A stretch of DNA of 64,000 nucleotides from Oryzomicrobium terrae. GTDB taxonomy: Bacteria > Pseudomonadota > Gammaproteobacteria > Burkholderiales > Rhodocyclaceae. Below are positions 28,474 through 37,671 of this stretch, one piece after another. Every line of letters begins with the position of its first letter. Position 1 is the first letter of the stretch. The notes under the pieces were generated by a model. That model was not told the origin of the DNA. It saw only the letters and a program-made list of their open reading frames with translations, and searched no databases. The stretch spans positions 868,001-932,000 of the forward strand of contig NZ_CP022579.1 in NCBI RefSeq assembly GCF_008274805.1, given 5' to 3'. The translations under genes were made by a program, and so were the position numbers.

Positions 28474-28663
28474 GGGTAGGTGCGACGTTGGCCTGGGGGA
28501 AAAGGATCGAGGCGGGATTATCGCCCGGGAACTGCGAATAAGATGCTGTTTCAATCTTTGCGTCATGGTAGAAGCTGCGTCCTCCCCCGGGTGAAAGTGG
28601 CGACCAGTGGCCCGTTGTCCGGATTGGACGGTCAGCAATGTTTTCGTGTTGTCAGATTGTTGT

Positions 28664-28692
28664 TTTACACGGCCGGGTGGTCGCGATAGAAT
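28664..28692 (+). promoter_or_regulatory. Sigma-70 promoter of tRNA-Thr
   Basis: TTTACA (28664-28669), exactly 17 bases, TAGAAT (28687-28692), then a GC-rich discriminator (TCGGGCCCCGC) as expected for growth-rate controlled stable RNA promoters. The tRNA begins 58 bases after the -10. Confidence 0.7.
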
Positions 28693-28750
28693 TCGGGCCC
28701 CGCTGCATCGGGTCTGCTTGCTTTGTACAGAAGCTAGGCCCGCCGGGTGT

Positions 28751-28826
28751 GCCGGCGTAGCTCAGTTGGTAGAGCAGCGCATTCGTAATGCGAAGGTCGG
28801 GGGTTCGACTCCTCTCGCCGGCACCA
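28751..28826 (+). tRNA. tRNA-Thr (anticodon CGT)
   Basis: 76 nt cloverleaf with acceptor GCCGGCG/CGCCGGC, D-arm GCTC...GAGC, anticodon loop TTCGTAA (anticodon CGT, reads ACG), T-arm with GGTTCGACTCC, and an encoded CCA. The anticodon arm sequence is the same as in E. coli thrW. It is a single tRNA with its own promoter and terminator. Confidence 0.96.
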
Positions 28827-28846
28827 TCCATTCCTTGCCGCTCGTG

Positions 28847-28870
28847 AAAAGCCGCCTTGTGCGGCTTTTT
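28847..28870 (+). terminator. Rho-independent terminator after tRNA-Thr
   Basis: AAAAGCCGC-CTTGT-GCGGCTTTTT, 20 bases after the tRNA end. Confidence 0.88.
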
Positions 28871-28969
28871 GCTTTTGGGCTGTTGGGGCGGAGCGGCGGG
28901 AGGTGGGGACGGTGTTATCCTCTTGCCTTTTGCCCGCCCACGCGGGTGATCGACTGCGATGTGTGCGCT

Positions 28970-31429
28970 ATGAGCCAGGGAGCCTGTTACCACTGCGGCC
29001 TGCCGATTCCCGAGGATGTCCATCTCTCGGTAGTTGTCGGGGGCGCCGAGCGTGCCTTGTGCTGCAACGGCTGTCAGGCAGTCGCCGAGGCGATCGTTGC
29101 CAACGGCCTGGATGACTACTACCGTCACCGCGATTCCCTGCCCGAATCGCCCCGTGAGGCGATGCCGGCAGTCGTCGGGGAGCTGAAGCTCTACGATCAC
29201 GACGATTTTCAGAAGAGCTTCGTCCGGGCCCTGGGGGAGGATGAAAAGGAAGCCTCCCTGATGCTTGAGGGCATCACTTGCGCAGCGTGTGTCTGGCTCA
29301 ACGAGCAGCACGTGGCCAAGCTATCCGGGGTGACCGGGGTCGACATCAACTACGCAACCCGCCGTGCCCGGGTGCGCTGGGACGACCGGAAGGTGCACCT
29401 TTCCGACATTCTGGCGGCCATCCGGGCGATCGGCTACCGGGCCCATCCCTACGATGCTGCGCGGCATGAGGAAATTGCCCGCCGCGAGCGCAAGGACATG
29501 CTGTGGCGCCTGTGGGTGGCCGGTTTCGGCATGATGCAGGTCATGATGTACGCCATTCCGGTCTACATCGCCGGCGACGGCGACATGAGCAAGGACATGG
29601 AAGGCCTGATGCGCTGGGCCAGCCTCCTGCTGACCCTACCGGTGGTGATCTATTCCTCGGCCCCCTTCTTCCGTAACGCCTGGCGGGACTTCCGCTTCCG
29701 CCGTGTCGGCATGGATGTGCCGGTGGCCATCGGGGTCGGCGTGGCCTTTACTGCCAGCGTCTGGGCCACCATTTCCGGCAGTGGCGAGGTGTATTTCGAT
29801 TCGGTCACCATGTTTGTGTTCTTCCTGCTGGGGGGGCGCTTCTTGGAAATGGTGGCGCGCCAGAAGGCGGTGAGCGTGACCGAGGCCTTGGCCAAGCTGA
29901 TGCCCGCCTTGGCCCTGCGTTTGCCCGCCGGAGCCAGTGCTGGCGGAGCAACCGAGCAGGTGCTGGTTTCGGATCTGCATCCAGGCGACCGGGTTCTGGT
30001 GAAGCCGGGGGAAACCATCCCGGCCGACGGGCGGGTGGTCGAGGGGGTTAGCGCCGCCGATGAGGCCCTTTTGAGCGGCGAAAGCAGGCCAGTGGCCAAG
30101 CGCCCGGGTGATCTGGTTACCGGCGGTGCCCAGAATGTGGAAAGTCCCCTGGTGGTCGAGGTCGAGGAGGTGGGAGAGGGGACTCGCCTGTCTGCAATCG
30201 TTCGCTTGATGGAGCGGGCCGCGGCGGAAAAGCCGCGTCTGGTGGAAATCGCCGACCGGGTGGCGGGACGCTTCATCGGCGCGATTCTGCCCATTGCTGC
30301 GGCAACGGCCCTGGGCTGGGCTTGGTACGATCCTTCTCAAGCATTGTGGATCAGTGTTTCGGTGCTGGTGGTGACCTGTCCTTGTGCATTGTCCTTGGCG
30401 ACGCCGATAGCCCTGACTGTGGCCAGTGGCGCCTTGGCGCGTCATGGCGTGTTGGTGACCAGGGGGCATGCCATCGAGACCCTGGCCCGGGCTACCTGCT
30501 TCGTATTCGACAAGACCGGCACCCTGACCTTGGGGCAGATGCGGGTCGAGGGTGTGCACACCGAGGGGGGCGTCTCGGCGAAGGACGCCTTGCGCCTGGC
30601 GGCCTCCCTGGAACAGGCCTCGGCCCACCCGATTGCCCGGGCGCTGGAGCGGGCTGCCGAAGCTCAGGGGCTGGTGCTGGCGTCGGTCGATGGTGCCTCG
30701 GCCATGGCCGGTCGCGGCGTGGCCGGCAGGATCGACGGGGGCGAACTGCGCTGTGGCCGGCCCGATTATGTGGCCGAGCTGCATGGTCAGGCGCTACCGG
30801 CGCATATCCTGGCGGGCAGTGGCGCTTCTGGGACTCGGGTGGCCTTGGGCGATGGCCGGGGCTGGCTCGCCTTCTTTGACCTCGATGACGATATTCGGCC
30901 GGGAGCGGCGGAGTTGGTTGCCAGCCTGCGTTCCGATGGGTGCCGGGTTGTGCTGCTGTCGGGCGATGCGCCGGAGGCGGCGCAGCGGGTTGCCGATACG
31001 CTCGGTATTGTCGATGTCCGCGCTGGTGTGTCGCCCCAGGGTAAGCACGATGCGGTGGCGGAGCTGCAGGGCACCGGCGAGGTGGTGGCGATGGTTGGTG
31101 ATGGGGTCAATGACGCGCCGGTGTTGGCCCAAGCCCAGGTGTCGATCGCCATGGGCGGTGGTGCTCCCTTGGCTCGGACGCAGGCGGATTTGGTGTTGCT
31201 TTCCGATAGCTTGGTCCATCTGCGTTTCGCCGTGGGGTTGGTGCGTAAGGCTTTACGCATCATCCGGGAAAACCTGTGGTGGTCGGTTGGCTACAACGTC
31301 GTCGCGGTTCCCCTGGCGATCTCCGGTCATGTCACTCCTTGGTTGGCCGGGATCGTCATGTCGGCCAGTTCCCTGCTGGTGGTCCTCAATTCCCTGCGGT
31401 TGCAGCGTCAGCCGCGCGTATCCGCTTGA
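28970..31429 (+). CDS. ccoI: Copper-exporting P-type ATPase of cbb3 oxidase assembly (CcoI/FixI)
   Basis: P1B-type ATPase, 819 residues, needed to load copper into the cbb3 oxidase. N-terminal Cys-rich domain (CYHCG, CCNGC), heavy-metal-associated domain with GITCAACVW, eight membrane segments, the copper-site CPC in VVTCPCALSLATP, phosphorylation motif DKTGTLT and hinge GDGVNDAPVL. The extra Cys-rich N-terminus separates CcoI/FixI from house-keeping CopA. I chose ATG 28970 because the protein then starts MSQGACYHCG; the open frame upstream runs through the tRNA. ccoS follows 13 bases downstream. Confidence 0.95.
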   Translation: MSQGACYHCGLPIPEDVHLSVVVGGAERALCCNGCQAVAEAIVANGLDDYYRHRDSLPESPREAMPAVVGELKLYDHDDFQKSFVRALGEDEKEASLMLEGITCAACVWLNEQHVAKLSGVTGVDINYATRRARVRWDDRKVHLSDILAAIRAIGYRAHPYDAARHEEIARRERKDMLWRLWVAGFGMMQVMMYAIPVYIAGDGDMSKDMEGLMRWASLLLTLPVVIYSSAPFFRNAWRDFRFRRVGMDVPVAIGVGVAFTASVWATISGSGEVYFDSVTMFVFFLLGGRFLEMVARQKAVSVTEALAKLMPALALRLPAGASAGGATEQVLVSDLHPGDRVLVKPGETIPADGRVVEGVSAADEALLSGESRPVAKRPGDLVTGGAQNVESPLVVEVEEVGEGTRLSAIVRLMERAAAEKPRLVEIADRVAGRFIGAILPIAAATALGWAWYDPSQALWISVSVLVVTCPCALSLATPIALTVASGALARHGVLVTRGHAIETLARATCFVFDKTGTLTLGQMRVEGVHTEGGVSAKDALRLAASLEQASAHPIARALERAAEAQGLVLASVDGASAMAGRGVAGRIDGGELRCGRPDYVAELHGQALPAHILAGSGASGTRVALGDGRGWLAFFDLDDDIRPGAAELVASLRSDGCRVVLLSGDAPEAAQRVADTLGIVDVRAGVSPQGKHDAVAELQGTGEVVAMVGDGVNDAPVLAQAQVSIAMGGGAPLARTQADLVLLSDSLVHLRFAVGLVRKALRIIRENLWWSVGYNVVAVPLAISGHVTPWLAGIVMSASSLLVVLNSLRLQRQPRVSA

Positions 31430-31442
31430 TCCCGGAGTCTCC

Positions 31443-31643
31443 ATGGAAAGTCTTTATCTGCTGATCCCTCTCTCCGTGGTCCTGGTGTTCCTGATCGCCG
31501 TGGTTTTCTGGTGGTCGGTAAAGAGCGGTCAGTTCGAGGATCTCGAGGGGCCAGCCTACCGAATCCTGATGGACAAGGAGCCGGATGAGGGGCGTGTTAC
31601 GCCGACGGCAAATGACAAGTCTGAAATGAAAGGCGGGAGCTAA
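31443..31643 (+). CDS. ccoS: cbb3 oxidase maturation protein CcoS
   Basis: 66 residues, one membrane helix near the N-terminus (LYLLIPLSVVLVFLIAVVFWW) and the family tail SGQFEDLEGPAYRILMDKE. CcoS is needed to insert heme and copper into CcoN. Co-transcribed with ccoI. Confidence 0.94.
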   Translation: MESLYLLIPLSVVLVFLIAVVFWWSVKSGQFEDLEGPAYRILMDKEPDEGRVTPTANDKSEMKGGS

Positions 31644-31702
31644 GGCTATGTCGATCCCGCGTTTCTTCTCTTTTTAAGCGCTTGTCCTGGGCTGCTGGCG
31701 GT

Positions 31703-31744
31703 TTGATCTGGGTCAAAATCGATTCGTAGACCCTCGGCCATAAT
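31703..31744 (+). promoter_or_regulatory. FNR-dependent class II promoter inside the ccoS-ccoN gap (P1)
   Basis: FNR box TTGATCTGGGTCAA (31703-31716) and -10 CATAAT (31739-31744). If +1 is 31751, the box centre (31709.5) is at -41.5, the classic class II position. Downstream is not ccoN but a short unit closed by a terminator at 31803-31829. Confidence 0.7.
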
Positions 31745-31750
31745 TCGCCT

Positions 31751-31829
31751 TGATCGCTGCCGCTATGCGGGGGCGGTCAGATTTGTTTCTCTGTTGGGGT
31801 TGGGGTGCGTGGAAACGCACCCTTTTTTT
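31751..31829 (+). ncRNA. Candidate FNR-induced small RNA, about 79 nt
   Basis: Starts at the +1 predicted from P1. A 13-bp hairpin begins at that very base: 31751-31763 pairs with 31767-31779 around a TAT loop (one mismatch, two G-U pairs). A 23-base linker rich in U and G follows (31780-31802), then terminator GGGTGCGT-GGAA-ACGCACCC with seven T (31803-31829). No start codon with a coding frame of note is inside. Hairpin, linker and terminator are the standard layout of trans-acting small RNAs. It could instead be a decoy or attenuated leader for ccoN. I do not recognise it as a known RNA family. Confidence 0.55.
31803..31829 (+). terminator. Rho-independent terminator between ccoS and ccoN
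   Basis: Perfect 8-bp stem GGGTGCGT/ACGCACCC, GGAA loop, TTTTTTT. It separates P1 and the ccoIS transcript from ccoN. Confidence 0.9.
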
Positions 31830-31907
31830 GTCTACTTTTTCCATCCCGGCCCCAGGATGTCTGAAACCCTAGTATCGGCGCGGGTTTTGTTCCCCGTAGC
31901 ACCTGAA

Positions 31908-31970
31908 TTGACCCAGATCAATAGCAGGTTGACCTATGTCAAAAAGCTCCCCGGGACCGTAAAATAGCAT
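31908..31970 (+). promoter_or_regulatory. Tandem FNR boxes and promoter of ccoNOQP (P2)
   Basis: TTGACCCAGATCAA (31908-31921, the exact reverse complement of the P1 box) and TTGACCTATGTCAA (31929-31942), with centres 21 bp apart, two helical turns. -10 TAGCAT (31965-31970) gives +1 near 31977, so the proximal box is at -41.5 and the distal at -62.5. The leader to the ccoN ATG is about 105 nt. Confidence 0.75.
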
Positions 31971-32081
31971 TCGCGATAGCTGCCAAAAGTGGGGGATGTA
32001 CTACGGCCGTTTCATGGCTTGTAGTCCATTCATCAGGGAGGCGGCGCAAGATTTTTACTTTCTAAAAACTGAGGTGGGTCC

Positions 32082-33512
32082 ATGTCGGAAACGCAAACCA
32101 CATACAACTATAAGGTTGTACGGCAATTTGCCATCATGGCCGTCATCTGGGGCATCGTAGGTATGGCCGTCGGTGTCTTCATCGCGGCTCAGCTTGTCTG
32201 GCCCGATTTGACGTACGGCATTCCTTGGCTGTCCTATGGCCGTCTGCGCCCGTTGCACACTAACGCGGTTATCTTCGCGTTTGGTGGCTCGGCACTTTTT
32301 GCCACGTCCTACTACGTGGTTCAACGCACCAGTCACGTCCGTCTGTTCTCCGACGGTCTGGCCGCCTTCACCTTCTGGGGCTGGCAACTGGTGATCCTGC
32401 TCGCCGCCATTTCCCTGCCCCTGGGTTTCACTACCGGCAAGGAATACGCCGAGCTGGAATGGCCGATCGATATCCTGATCACCCTGGTGTGGGTTTCCTA
32501 CGCCGTCGTGTTCTTCGGGACCATCGCCAAGCGTACCGTTTCCCACATCTACGTCGCCAACTGGTTCTATGGCGCCTTCATTCTGGCGGTCGCCCTGCTG
32601 CACCTGGTGAACTCCGCTGAAGTGCCGGTGACCCTGACCAAGTCCTACTCCGCCTACGCTGGCGTGCAGGATGCAATGGTGCAGTGGTGGTATGGCCACA
32701 ACGCCGTGGGCTTCTTCCTGACCGCTGGCTTCCTGGGCATGATGTACTACTTCGTGCCGAAGCAGGCCGAGCGTCCGGTGTACTCCTACCGCCTGTCGGT
32801 GGTGCACTTCTGGGCCCTGATCTTCACCTACATGTGGGCGGGTCCTCACCACCTGCACTACACCGCGCTGCCCGACTGGACCCAGTCTGTCGGCATGATC
32901 TTCTCGCTGATTCTGCTGGCTCCCTCCTGGGGCGGCATGATCAACGGCATCATGACCCTGTCCGGTGCCTGGCATAAGCTGCGTGACGATCCGGTGCTGA
33001 AGTTCCTGGTCACTTCCCTGTCCTTCTACGGCATGTCCACCTTTGAAGGTCCGATGATGTCCGTGAAGACGGTGAACGCCCTGTCTCACTACACCGACTG
33101 GACCGTGGGTCACGTGCACTCCGGTGCTCTGGGCTGGGTGGCCATGGTGTCGATCGGCTCGATCTACTACCTCATCCCGCGCATGTTCGGCCGCAAGGAA
33201 ATGTTCAGCATCAAGCTGATCACCGTGCACTTCTGGCTGGCGACCATCGGCGTGGTGCTCTATATCGCCTCGCTGTGGATCTCCGGCGTGATGCAGGGCC
33301 TGATGTGGCGCGCTGTCAATGCCGACGGCACCCTCACCTACAGCTTCGTCGAAGCGGTGAAGAGCTCCTATCCGTTCTGGGCTATCCGTTTCATCGGCGG
33401 TCTGCTGTTCCTCGGCGGCATGTTCGTCATGCTCTTCAACGTGCTCAAGACGGCATCCGGCAACAAGGCGGTGGAAGCCCCCGTGCTGACCCCGGCCGCT
33501 CACCACGCCTGA
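32082..33512 (+). CDS. ccoN: cbb3-type cytochrome c oxidase subunit I
   Basis: Catalytic heme-copper subunit, 476 residues, twelve membrane segments. Heme and CuB ligands are visible in [33 protein letters not shown] and [13 protein letters not shown]. Reduces oxygen to water with high affinity, using the low-spin heme b and the b3-CuB centre. RBS GAGGTGGG before ATG 32082. First gene of ccoNOQP, under tandem FNR boxes. Confidence 0.97.
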   Translation: MSETQTTYNYKVVRQFAIMAVIWGIVGMAVGVFIAAQLVWPDLTYGIPWLSYGRLRPLHTNAVIFAFGGSALFATSYYVVQRTSHVRLFSDGLAAFTFWGWQLVILLAAISLPLGFTTGKEYAELEWPIDILITLVWVSYAVVFFGTIAKRTVSHIYVANWFYGAFILAVALLHLVNSAEVPVTLTKSYSAYAGVQDAMVQWWYGHNAVGFFLTAGFLGMMYYFVPKQAERPVYSYRLSVVHFWALIFTYMWAGPHHLHYTALPDWTQSVGMIFSLILLAPSWGGMINGIMTLSGAWHKLRDDPVLKFLVTSLSFYGMSTFEGPMMSVKTVNALSHYTDWTVGHVHSGALGWVAMVSIGSIYYLIPRMFGRKEMFSIKLITVHFWLATIGVVLYIASLWISGVMQGLMWRAVNADGTLTYSFVEAVKSSYPFWAIRFIGGLLFLGGMFVMLFNVLKTASGNKAVEAPVLTPAAHHA

Positions 33513-33529
33513 TCTGAGGGAGGATCACC

Positions 33530-34150
33530 ATGGTTTCGCAAGATAAAGTTGAAAAGAGCGTAGGCTGGCTCATCGTCCTCACCCTGTTGGTGGTGAGCGT
33601 CGGCGGCCTGCTGGAAATCGTTCCCCTGTTCTTCCAGAAGTCCACCACGACCCCGGTCGAAGGCGTCAAGCCTTACGACGCGGTGCGTCTGGTTGGTCGG
33701 GACATCTATATCCGGGAAGGCTGCTACAACTGCCACTCCCAGATGATCCGTCCGTTCCGCGCCGAGACCGAGCGCTATGGCCACTACTCGGTGGCGGGTG
33801 AGTACGTGTATGACCACCCGTTCCAGTGGGGCTCCAAGCGTACCGGTCCCGACCTGCACCGGGTGGGCGGCCGCTATTCCGACGAATGGCACCGCGCTCA
33901 CCTGAACCAGCCCCGCGACGTGGTTCCCGAGTCCAACATGCCTGCCTACCCCTGGCTCGACAAGACCCCGGCGATCAATACCGTCGGTGCCGATGTGGAA
34001 GCCAAGATGAAGGCGCTGCGCAAGGTTGGCGTTCCCTATAGCGATGAAGAAATCGCCGGTGCCAAACAGGCCATCGAAGGGAAGAGCGAACTGGACGTCC
34101 TGATCGCCTACTTGCAAGGTATGGGCCTCGCGCTCAAGAACACCAAGTAA
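33530..34150 (+). CDS. ccoO: cbb3-type cytochrome c oxidase subunit II (monoheme cytochrome c)
   Basis: 206 residues: one N-terminal membrane anchor ([20 protein letters not shown]) and a periplasmic cytochrome c domain with heme motif CYNCH and a distal Met in [10 protein letters not shown]. Passes electrons from CcoP to CcoN. Good RBS (GAGGATC) and 17 bases from ccoN. Confidence 0.97.
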   Translation: MVSQDKVEKSVGWLIVLTLLVVSVGGLLEIVPLFFQKSTTTPVEGVKPYDAVRLVGRDIYIREGCYNCHSQMIRPFRAETERYGHYSVAGEYVYDHPFQWGSKRTGPDLHRVGGRYSDEWHRAHLNQPRDVVPESNMPAYPWLDKTPAINTVGADVEAKMKALRKVGVPYSDEEIAGAKQAIEGKSELDVLIAYLQGMGLALKNTK

Positions 34151-34158
34151 GGGGTCCT

Positions 34159-34335
34159 ATGGACATCAATGATCTGCGATCCATCATGACCGTCGTGTCG
34201 CTTGCGACCTTCGTCGGTATCTTTTGGTGGGCTTATGGCAAGGGACGCAAGTCTCGTTTTGATGAGGCAGCGAACCTGCCGTTCGCAGATAAAGACGTGG
34301 ATGAGGCGGAAACCCGCCTCGCCCGTCGGGACTAA
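34159..34335 (+). CDS. ccoQ: cbb3-type oxidase small subunit CcoQ
   Basis: 58 residues: MDINDLRSIMTVVSLATF begins a single membrane helix ending IFWWAYGKGRKSRFDEAANLPF, the usual CcoQ pattern with a basic stretch then an acidic tail. It stabilises the CcoNO-CcoP contact. It lies eight bases after ccoO and 12 bases before ccoP. RBS GGGG at 34151. Confidence 0.94.
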   Translation: MDINDLRSIMTVVSLATFVGIFWWAYGKGRKSRFDEAANLPFADKDVDEAETRLARRD

Positions 34336-34347
34336 AGGAATGGAATC

Positions 34348-35274
34348 ATGAGCGATTTCGTTAGCGAGTTTTGGAATTTTTATGTGGTGGGCATCGTCCT
34401 GGCGAGCGTGATCGCCTGCGGCGTCGTCCTCTGGAGCCAGAGCAAGGTTAAGGTTGCTGGCGGCAAGGTCGAGACCACCGGTCACGTTTGGGATGAAACT
34501 CTTGAGGAGTACAACAACCCGCTGCCCCGTTGGTGGATGTGGCTGTTCTACATCACCGTGGTGTTTGCCCTGGTCTATCTGGTGCTCTACCCGGGTCTGG
34601 GCCGTTTCCAGGGCATCCTGGGCTGGTCTTCCGTCGGTCAGTACAAGACTGAAGTGCAAAAGGCGGATGCCCAGTACGGTCCGATCTACGACAAGTTCGC
34701 CAAGATGTCTCTCAATGAAGTGGCTGGCAACAAGGAAGCCATGGAAATGGGTAAGCGTCTGTTCCTGACCTACTGCATGCAGTGCCACGGTTCGGATGCG
34801 CGCGGCTCCAAGGGCTTCCCCAACCTGACCGATGCTGATTGGCAGTGGGGTGGTGATCACGAAACGATCAAGACGACCATCGCCGAAGGCCGTGTCGCCA
34901 TGATGCCCGCCTACGGTGGTCAGCCTGATGTGATCGGTGGCGAAGCTGGTGCCAAGGAAGTGGCCAACTACGTCCGCTCCCTGTCTGGCCTGTCTAACGA
35001 CTCCGCCTTGGCCGCCAAGGGCAAGGAGAAGTTCGAGAAGGTCTGCGTGGCTTGCCACGGTGCCGATGGCAAAGGCATGACCGCCCTGGGTGCTCCCAAC
35101 CTGACCGACAAGGTCTGGCTGTACGGCAGCTCCGAAGCCACCATCGTTGAGACCATCACCAAGGGTCGCGCCAACCGCATGCCCGCCTGGAAGGAATTCC
35201 TCGGCGATGCCAAGGTGCACATCCTGACCGCCTACGTGCTGAGCCAGTCTGGCAACGCCGGCGAGAAGAAGTAA
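34348..35274 (+). CDS. ccoP: cbb3-type cytochrome c oxidase subunit III (diheme cytochrome c)
   Basis: 308 residues; two N-terminal membrane helices (about 8-30 and 60-82) and two periplasmic cytochrome c domains with heme motifs CMQCH (near 148) and CVACH (near 235). Entry point for electrons from soluble cytochrome c. Ends the structural operon. Confidence 0.97.
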   Translation: MSDFVSEFWNFYVVGIVLASVIACGVVLWSQSKVKVAGGKVETTGHVWDETLEEYNNPLPRWWMWLFYITVVFALVYLVLYPGLGRFQGILGWSSVGQYKTEVQKADAQYGPIYDKFAKMSLNEVAGNKEAMEMGKRLFLTYCMQCHGSDARGSKGFPNLTDADWQWGGDHETIKTTIAEGRVAMMPAYGGQPDVIGGEAGAKEVANYVRSLSGLSNDSALAAKGKEKFEKVCVACHGADGKGMTALGAPNLTDKVWLYGSSEATIVETITKGRANRMPAWKEFLGDAKVHILTAYVLSQSGNAGEKK

Positions 35275-35326
35275 GAAGTAGTTGGCAGTAAGCCCGGTGC
35301 TGCCGTAGCGACGGCACACCGCGGAT

Positions 35327-35354
35327 GCACGGGGTGAGGCTCCTCACCCCGTGC
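35327..35354. terminator. GC-rich palindrome after ccoP, probable weak terminator
   Basis: GCACGGGGTGAGG-CT-CCTCACCCCGTGC, 13-bp arms, no T tract. It may end or damp transcription from ccoNOQP into ccoG, or protect the 3' end of the message. Confidence 0.5.
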
Positions 35355-35473
35355 CATAACAAGAAGCGATACAAGCACGGACTTGTATCAAAATCGCACG
35401 GGTGGATTGATCCTCGCCAGAACCGCTGGCGAAGTCCGGTGATGTGTGATTCTGAAACAAGGCAGTGTTCTCA

Positions 35474-36925
35474 ATGACTTCTCCCCTCGAAAAGGTCTCG
35501 GTCTCCGCCGACACCAAGTCCCCCGCCGCTCCGGCAGCCGCGTCTGAAACCTCCAGCCGCAGCCTCTATCAGAAGCACATCAAGATTTACGCGCGGCCAA
35601 TCGCCGGTCATTTCAACACCACCCGTTGGGCTATGGTGTTCCTGACCCAGGCGATCTTCTACGGCCTCTGCTGGTTCGACTGGAATGGCCGCCAGGCCGT
35701 GCTGTTCGATATTCTTAACCGCAAGTTCTTCATGTTCGGCCTGGTTTTCTGGCCTCAGGACGTGATCTACCTTGCTGGCCTGCTGATCGTTTCTGCATAC
35801 GCCTTGTTCCTGTTCACGGCAATGGCGGGGCGGTTGTTTTGTGGTTATGCCTGTCCCCAGACGGTCTACACCGAGCTGTTCATGTGGATCGAGAACAAGA
35901 TCGAAGGCGACCGCAATGCGCGCATAAAACTCGACGCCCAGCCGATGAGCGCGCGCAAGCTACGCATCAAGGCGACAAAATTCCTGGTATGGGGGCTGCT
36001 GGCGTTCTGGACTGGCTTTACCTTCGTCGGCTATTTCACACCCATCAAGGAATTGGCTCACAGCCTGACGAGCTTCACCCTGGGGCCCTGGGAGGGCTTC
36101 TGGATGTTCTTCTATGCCGGCTTCACCTTGATGCAGGCCGGCTTCCTGCGTGAGCAGGTGTGCAAGTACATGTGCCCTTATGCCCGCTTCCAGGGGGTAA
36201 TGTTCGATCCGGATACCCTGGTCGTGACCTACGACGAGGAGCGCGGCGAACCCCGTGGCGGCCGGCGCAAGGGGGTTGAACCCAAGTCGCAAGGTCTGGG
36301 GGACTGCGTCGATTGCGGGGTTTGCGTCCAGGTCTGTCTGACCGGCATCGATATCCGCAAGGGGCTGCAGTACGAGTGCATCGGCTGCGGTCTGTGTGTC
36401 GATGGCTGCAACCAGATCATGGACAAGATGAACTACCCGCGCGGTCTCATCCGCTATTCCACGGAAAAGGCGGTTGCCGAGCATTACACCCGGAGCCAGA
36501 TGCTGGCGCATGTGCTGCGCCCCCGGGTTCTGCTCTATTCGAGCATCCTGGTGGTGATCATCATCGCCATGGGCTGGTCCATTGCTACTCGCATTCCGCT
36601 CAAGGTGGACGTCCTGCGCGACCGTGCCGTGCTCAGCCGCGAAGCCGAGGATGGCCGGATCGAAAACGGCTACATCCTGCGCATCATCAATGCGGCCGAG
36701 CAGAAGCGCCATTTCGAGATCGACGTGAGCGGTATCGAGGGGGCTGAAGTCGCCGGCCGCCGATCGTTGGAGATGGAACCGGCTCAGGTCGCGGAATTGA
36801 CCGTAACGGTGCAAGCCCCGGCCGAGTCGCTCAAGCGTGGCTCCAATCAGCTCTTTTTCGACATCAAAGCAGCCGATGACAAGGCCGTGGCGGTCCACGA
36901 AAAAACCACTTTCCTCATGCAATAA
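35474..36925 (+). CDS. ccoG: cbb3 oxidase accessory protein CcoG (FixG/RdxA)
   Basis: 483 residues. Membrane-bound ferredoxin-like protein that reduces Cu(II) for delivery to the cbb3 oxidase. About five membrane helices, the conserved GRLFCGYACPQTVYTE (CxxxC), EQVCKYMCPYARFQG, and two [4Fe-4S] motifs CVDCGVCVQVC and CIGCGLCVDGCNQ, then an Ig-like C-terminal domain. ATG 35474 is preferred over a GTG three codons earlier. ccoH starts 11 bases after the stop. Confidence 0.95.
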   Translation: MTSPLEKVSVSADTKSPAAPAAASETSSRSLYQKHIKIYARPIAGHFNTTRWAMVFLTQAIFYGLCWFDWNGRQAVLFDILNRKFFMFGLVFWPQDVIYLAGLLIVSAYALFLFTAMAGRLFCGYACPQTVYTELFMWIENKIEGDRNARIKLDAQPMSARKLRIKATKFLVWGLLAFWTGFTFVGYFTPIKELAHSLTSFTLGPWEGFWMFFYAGFTLMQAGFLREQVCKYMCPYARFQGVMFDPDTLVVTYDEERGEPRGGRRKGVEPKSQGLGDCVDCGVCVQVCLTGIDIRKGLQYECIGCGLCVDGCNQIMDKMNYPRGLIRYSTEKAVAEHYTRSQMLAHVLRPRVLLYSSILVVIIIAMGWSIATRIPLKVDVLRDRAVLSREAEDGRIENGYILRIINAAEQKRHFEIDVSGIEGAEVAGRRSLEMEPAQVAELTVTVQAPAESLKRGSNQLFFDIKAADDKAVAVHEKTTFLMQ

Positions 36926-36936
36926 AGGCAATCTCT

Positions 36937-37470
36937 GTGAGCGAACTCTCTTTGCGTACGTCCGGCAAACCCTGGTTTCGCGAGCCCTGGCCGTGGCTGC
37001 TGATGGCCGGCCCGCTGTTGGTGATCGTGGCTGGGGTGATCACCGTCTGGCTGGCGATCAAATCCGATGATGGCTTGGTTGCCGACGATTACTACAAGCG
37101 CGGCTTGGCGGTGAACCAGGACATCGGACGCGACCGCCGCGCCGGCGAACTTGGCCTGAACGCCGAGGTGGCCTTTTCGGAAGACCGCCTACGCCTTCAT
37201 GTACGTCTGGCGCAGCGGGCGAACGAGGTGCTGCCGCCCAGTATCAACCTGACCCTGGTTCACCCGACCCGTCGGGGCCAGGATCAGTTGGTTCCCCTGA
37301 CCCTCGAAAGTAAAGGGACTTACGTAGGGTCGCTCCAGGAGGCCATCGCTCCGGCCAGTGGCAAGCGCCATCTGACGCTGGAAGATCCCGAGGCCAGTTG
37401 GCGCCTGGTTGGCGAGTGGGATACCGACACAATGTCCGCAAACCTGCAGTCCGAGCCGCAAAAACAATAA
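36937..37470 (+). CDS. ccoH: cbb3 oxidase assembly protein CcoH (FixH)
   Basis: 177 residues, GTG start. One membrane helix (PWLLMAGPLLVIVAGVITVW) and the FixH signature DDGLVADDYYKRGLAVNQ, then a periplasmic beta domain. Works with CcoG and CcoI in oxidase maturation. Confidence 0.92.
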   Translation: MSELSLRTSGKPWFREPWPWLLMAGPLLVIVAGVITVWLAIKSDDGLVADDYYKRGLAVNQDIGRDRRAGELGLNAEVAFSEDRLRLHVRLAQRANEVLPPSINLTLVHPTRRGQDQLVPLTLESKGTYVGSLQEAIAPASGKRHLTLEDPEASWRLVGEWDTDTMSANLQSEPQKQ

Positions 37471-37512
37471 GCAGGACGGCCCCGGGTTTTTTCAACAACA
37501 GGGAGGTGAGTT

Positions 37513-37656
37513 ATGGCTTGGCAAGTACTGTTGGGTACCGACGTTGGTCTGCTCAGTCTGGCGGTGATCGTCGGCGTTATCCTGATGTCGGGGTACTTTG
37601 CTTGGTATTTCAATAAGAAAGTGAATGAAGAGTCCCGTACGAAAGGCGGGCTCTGA
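37513..37656 (+). CDS. Small membrane protein, DUF3149 type
   Basis: 47 residues beginning MAWQVLLGTDVGLLSLAV, one membrane helix, ending with a short charged tail (NKKVNEESRTKGGL). It has a strong RBS (GGGAGGTG) and sits between ccoH and a terminator, so it is probably the last gene of the ccoGH operon. Function unknown; a role in oxidase assembly is a guess from position. Confidence 0.75.
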   Translation: MAWQVLLGTDVGLLSLAVIVGVILMSGYFAWYFNKKVNEESRTKGGL

Positions 37657-37671
37657 CATTCGCGTATAAAT

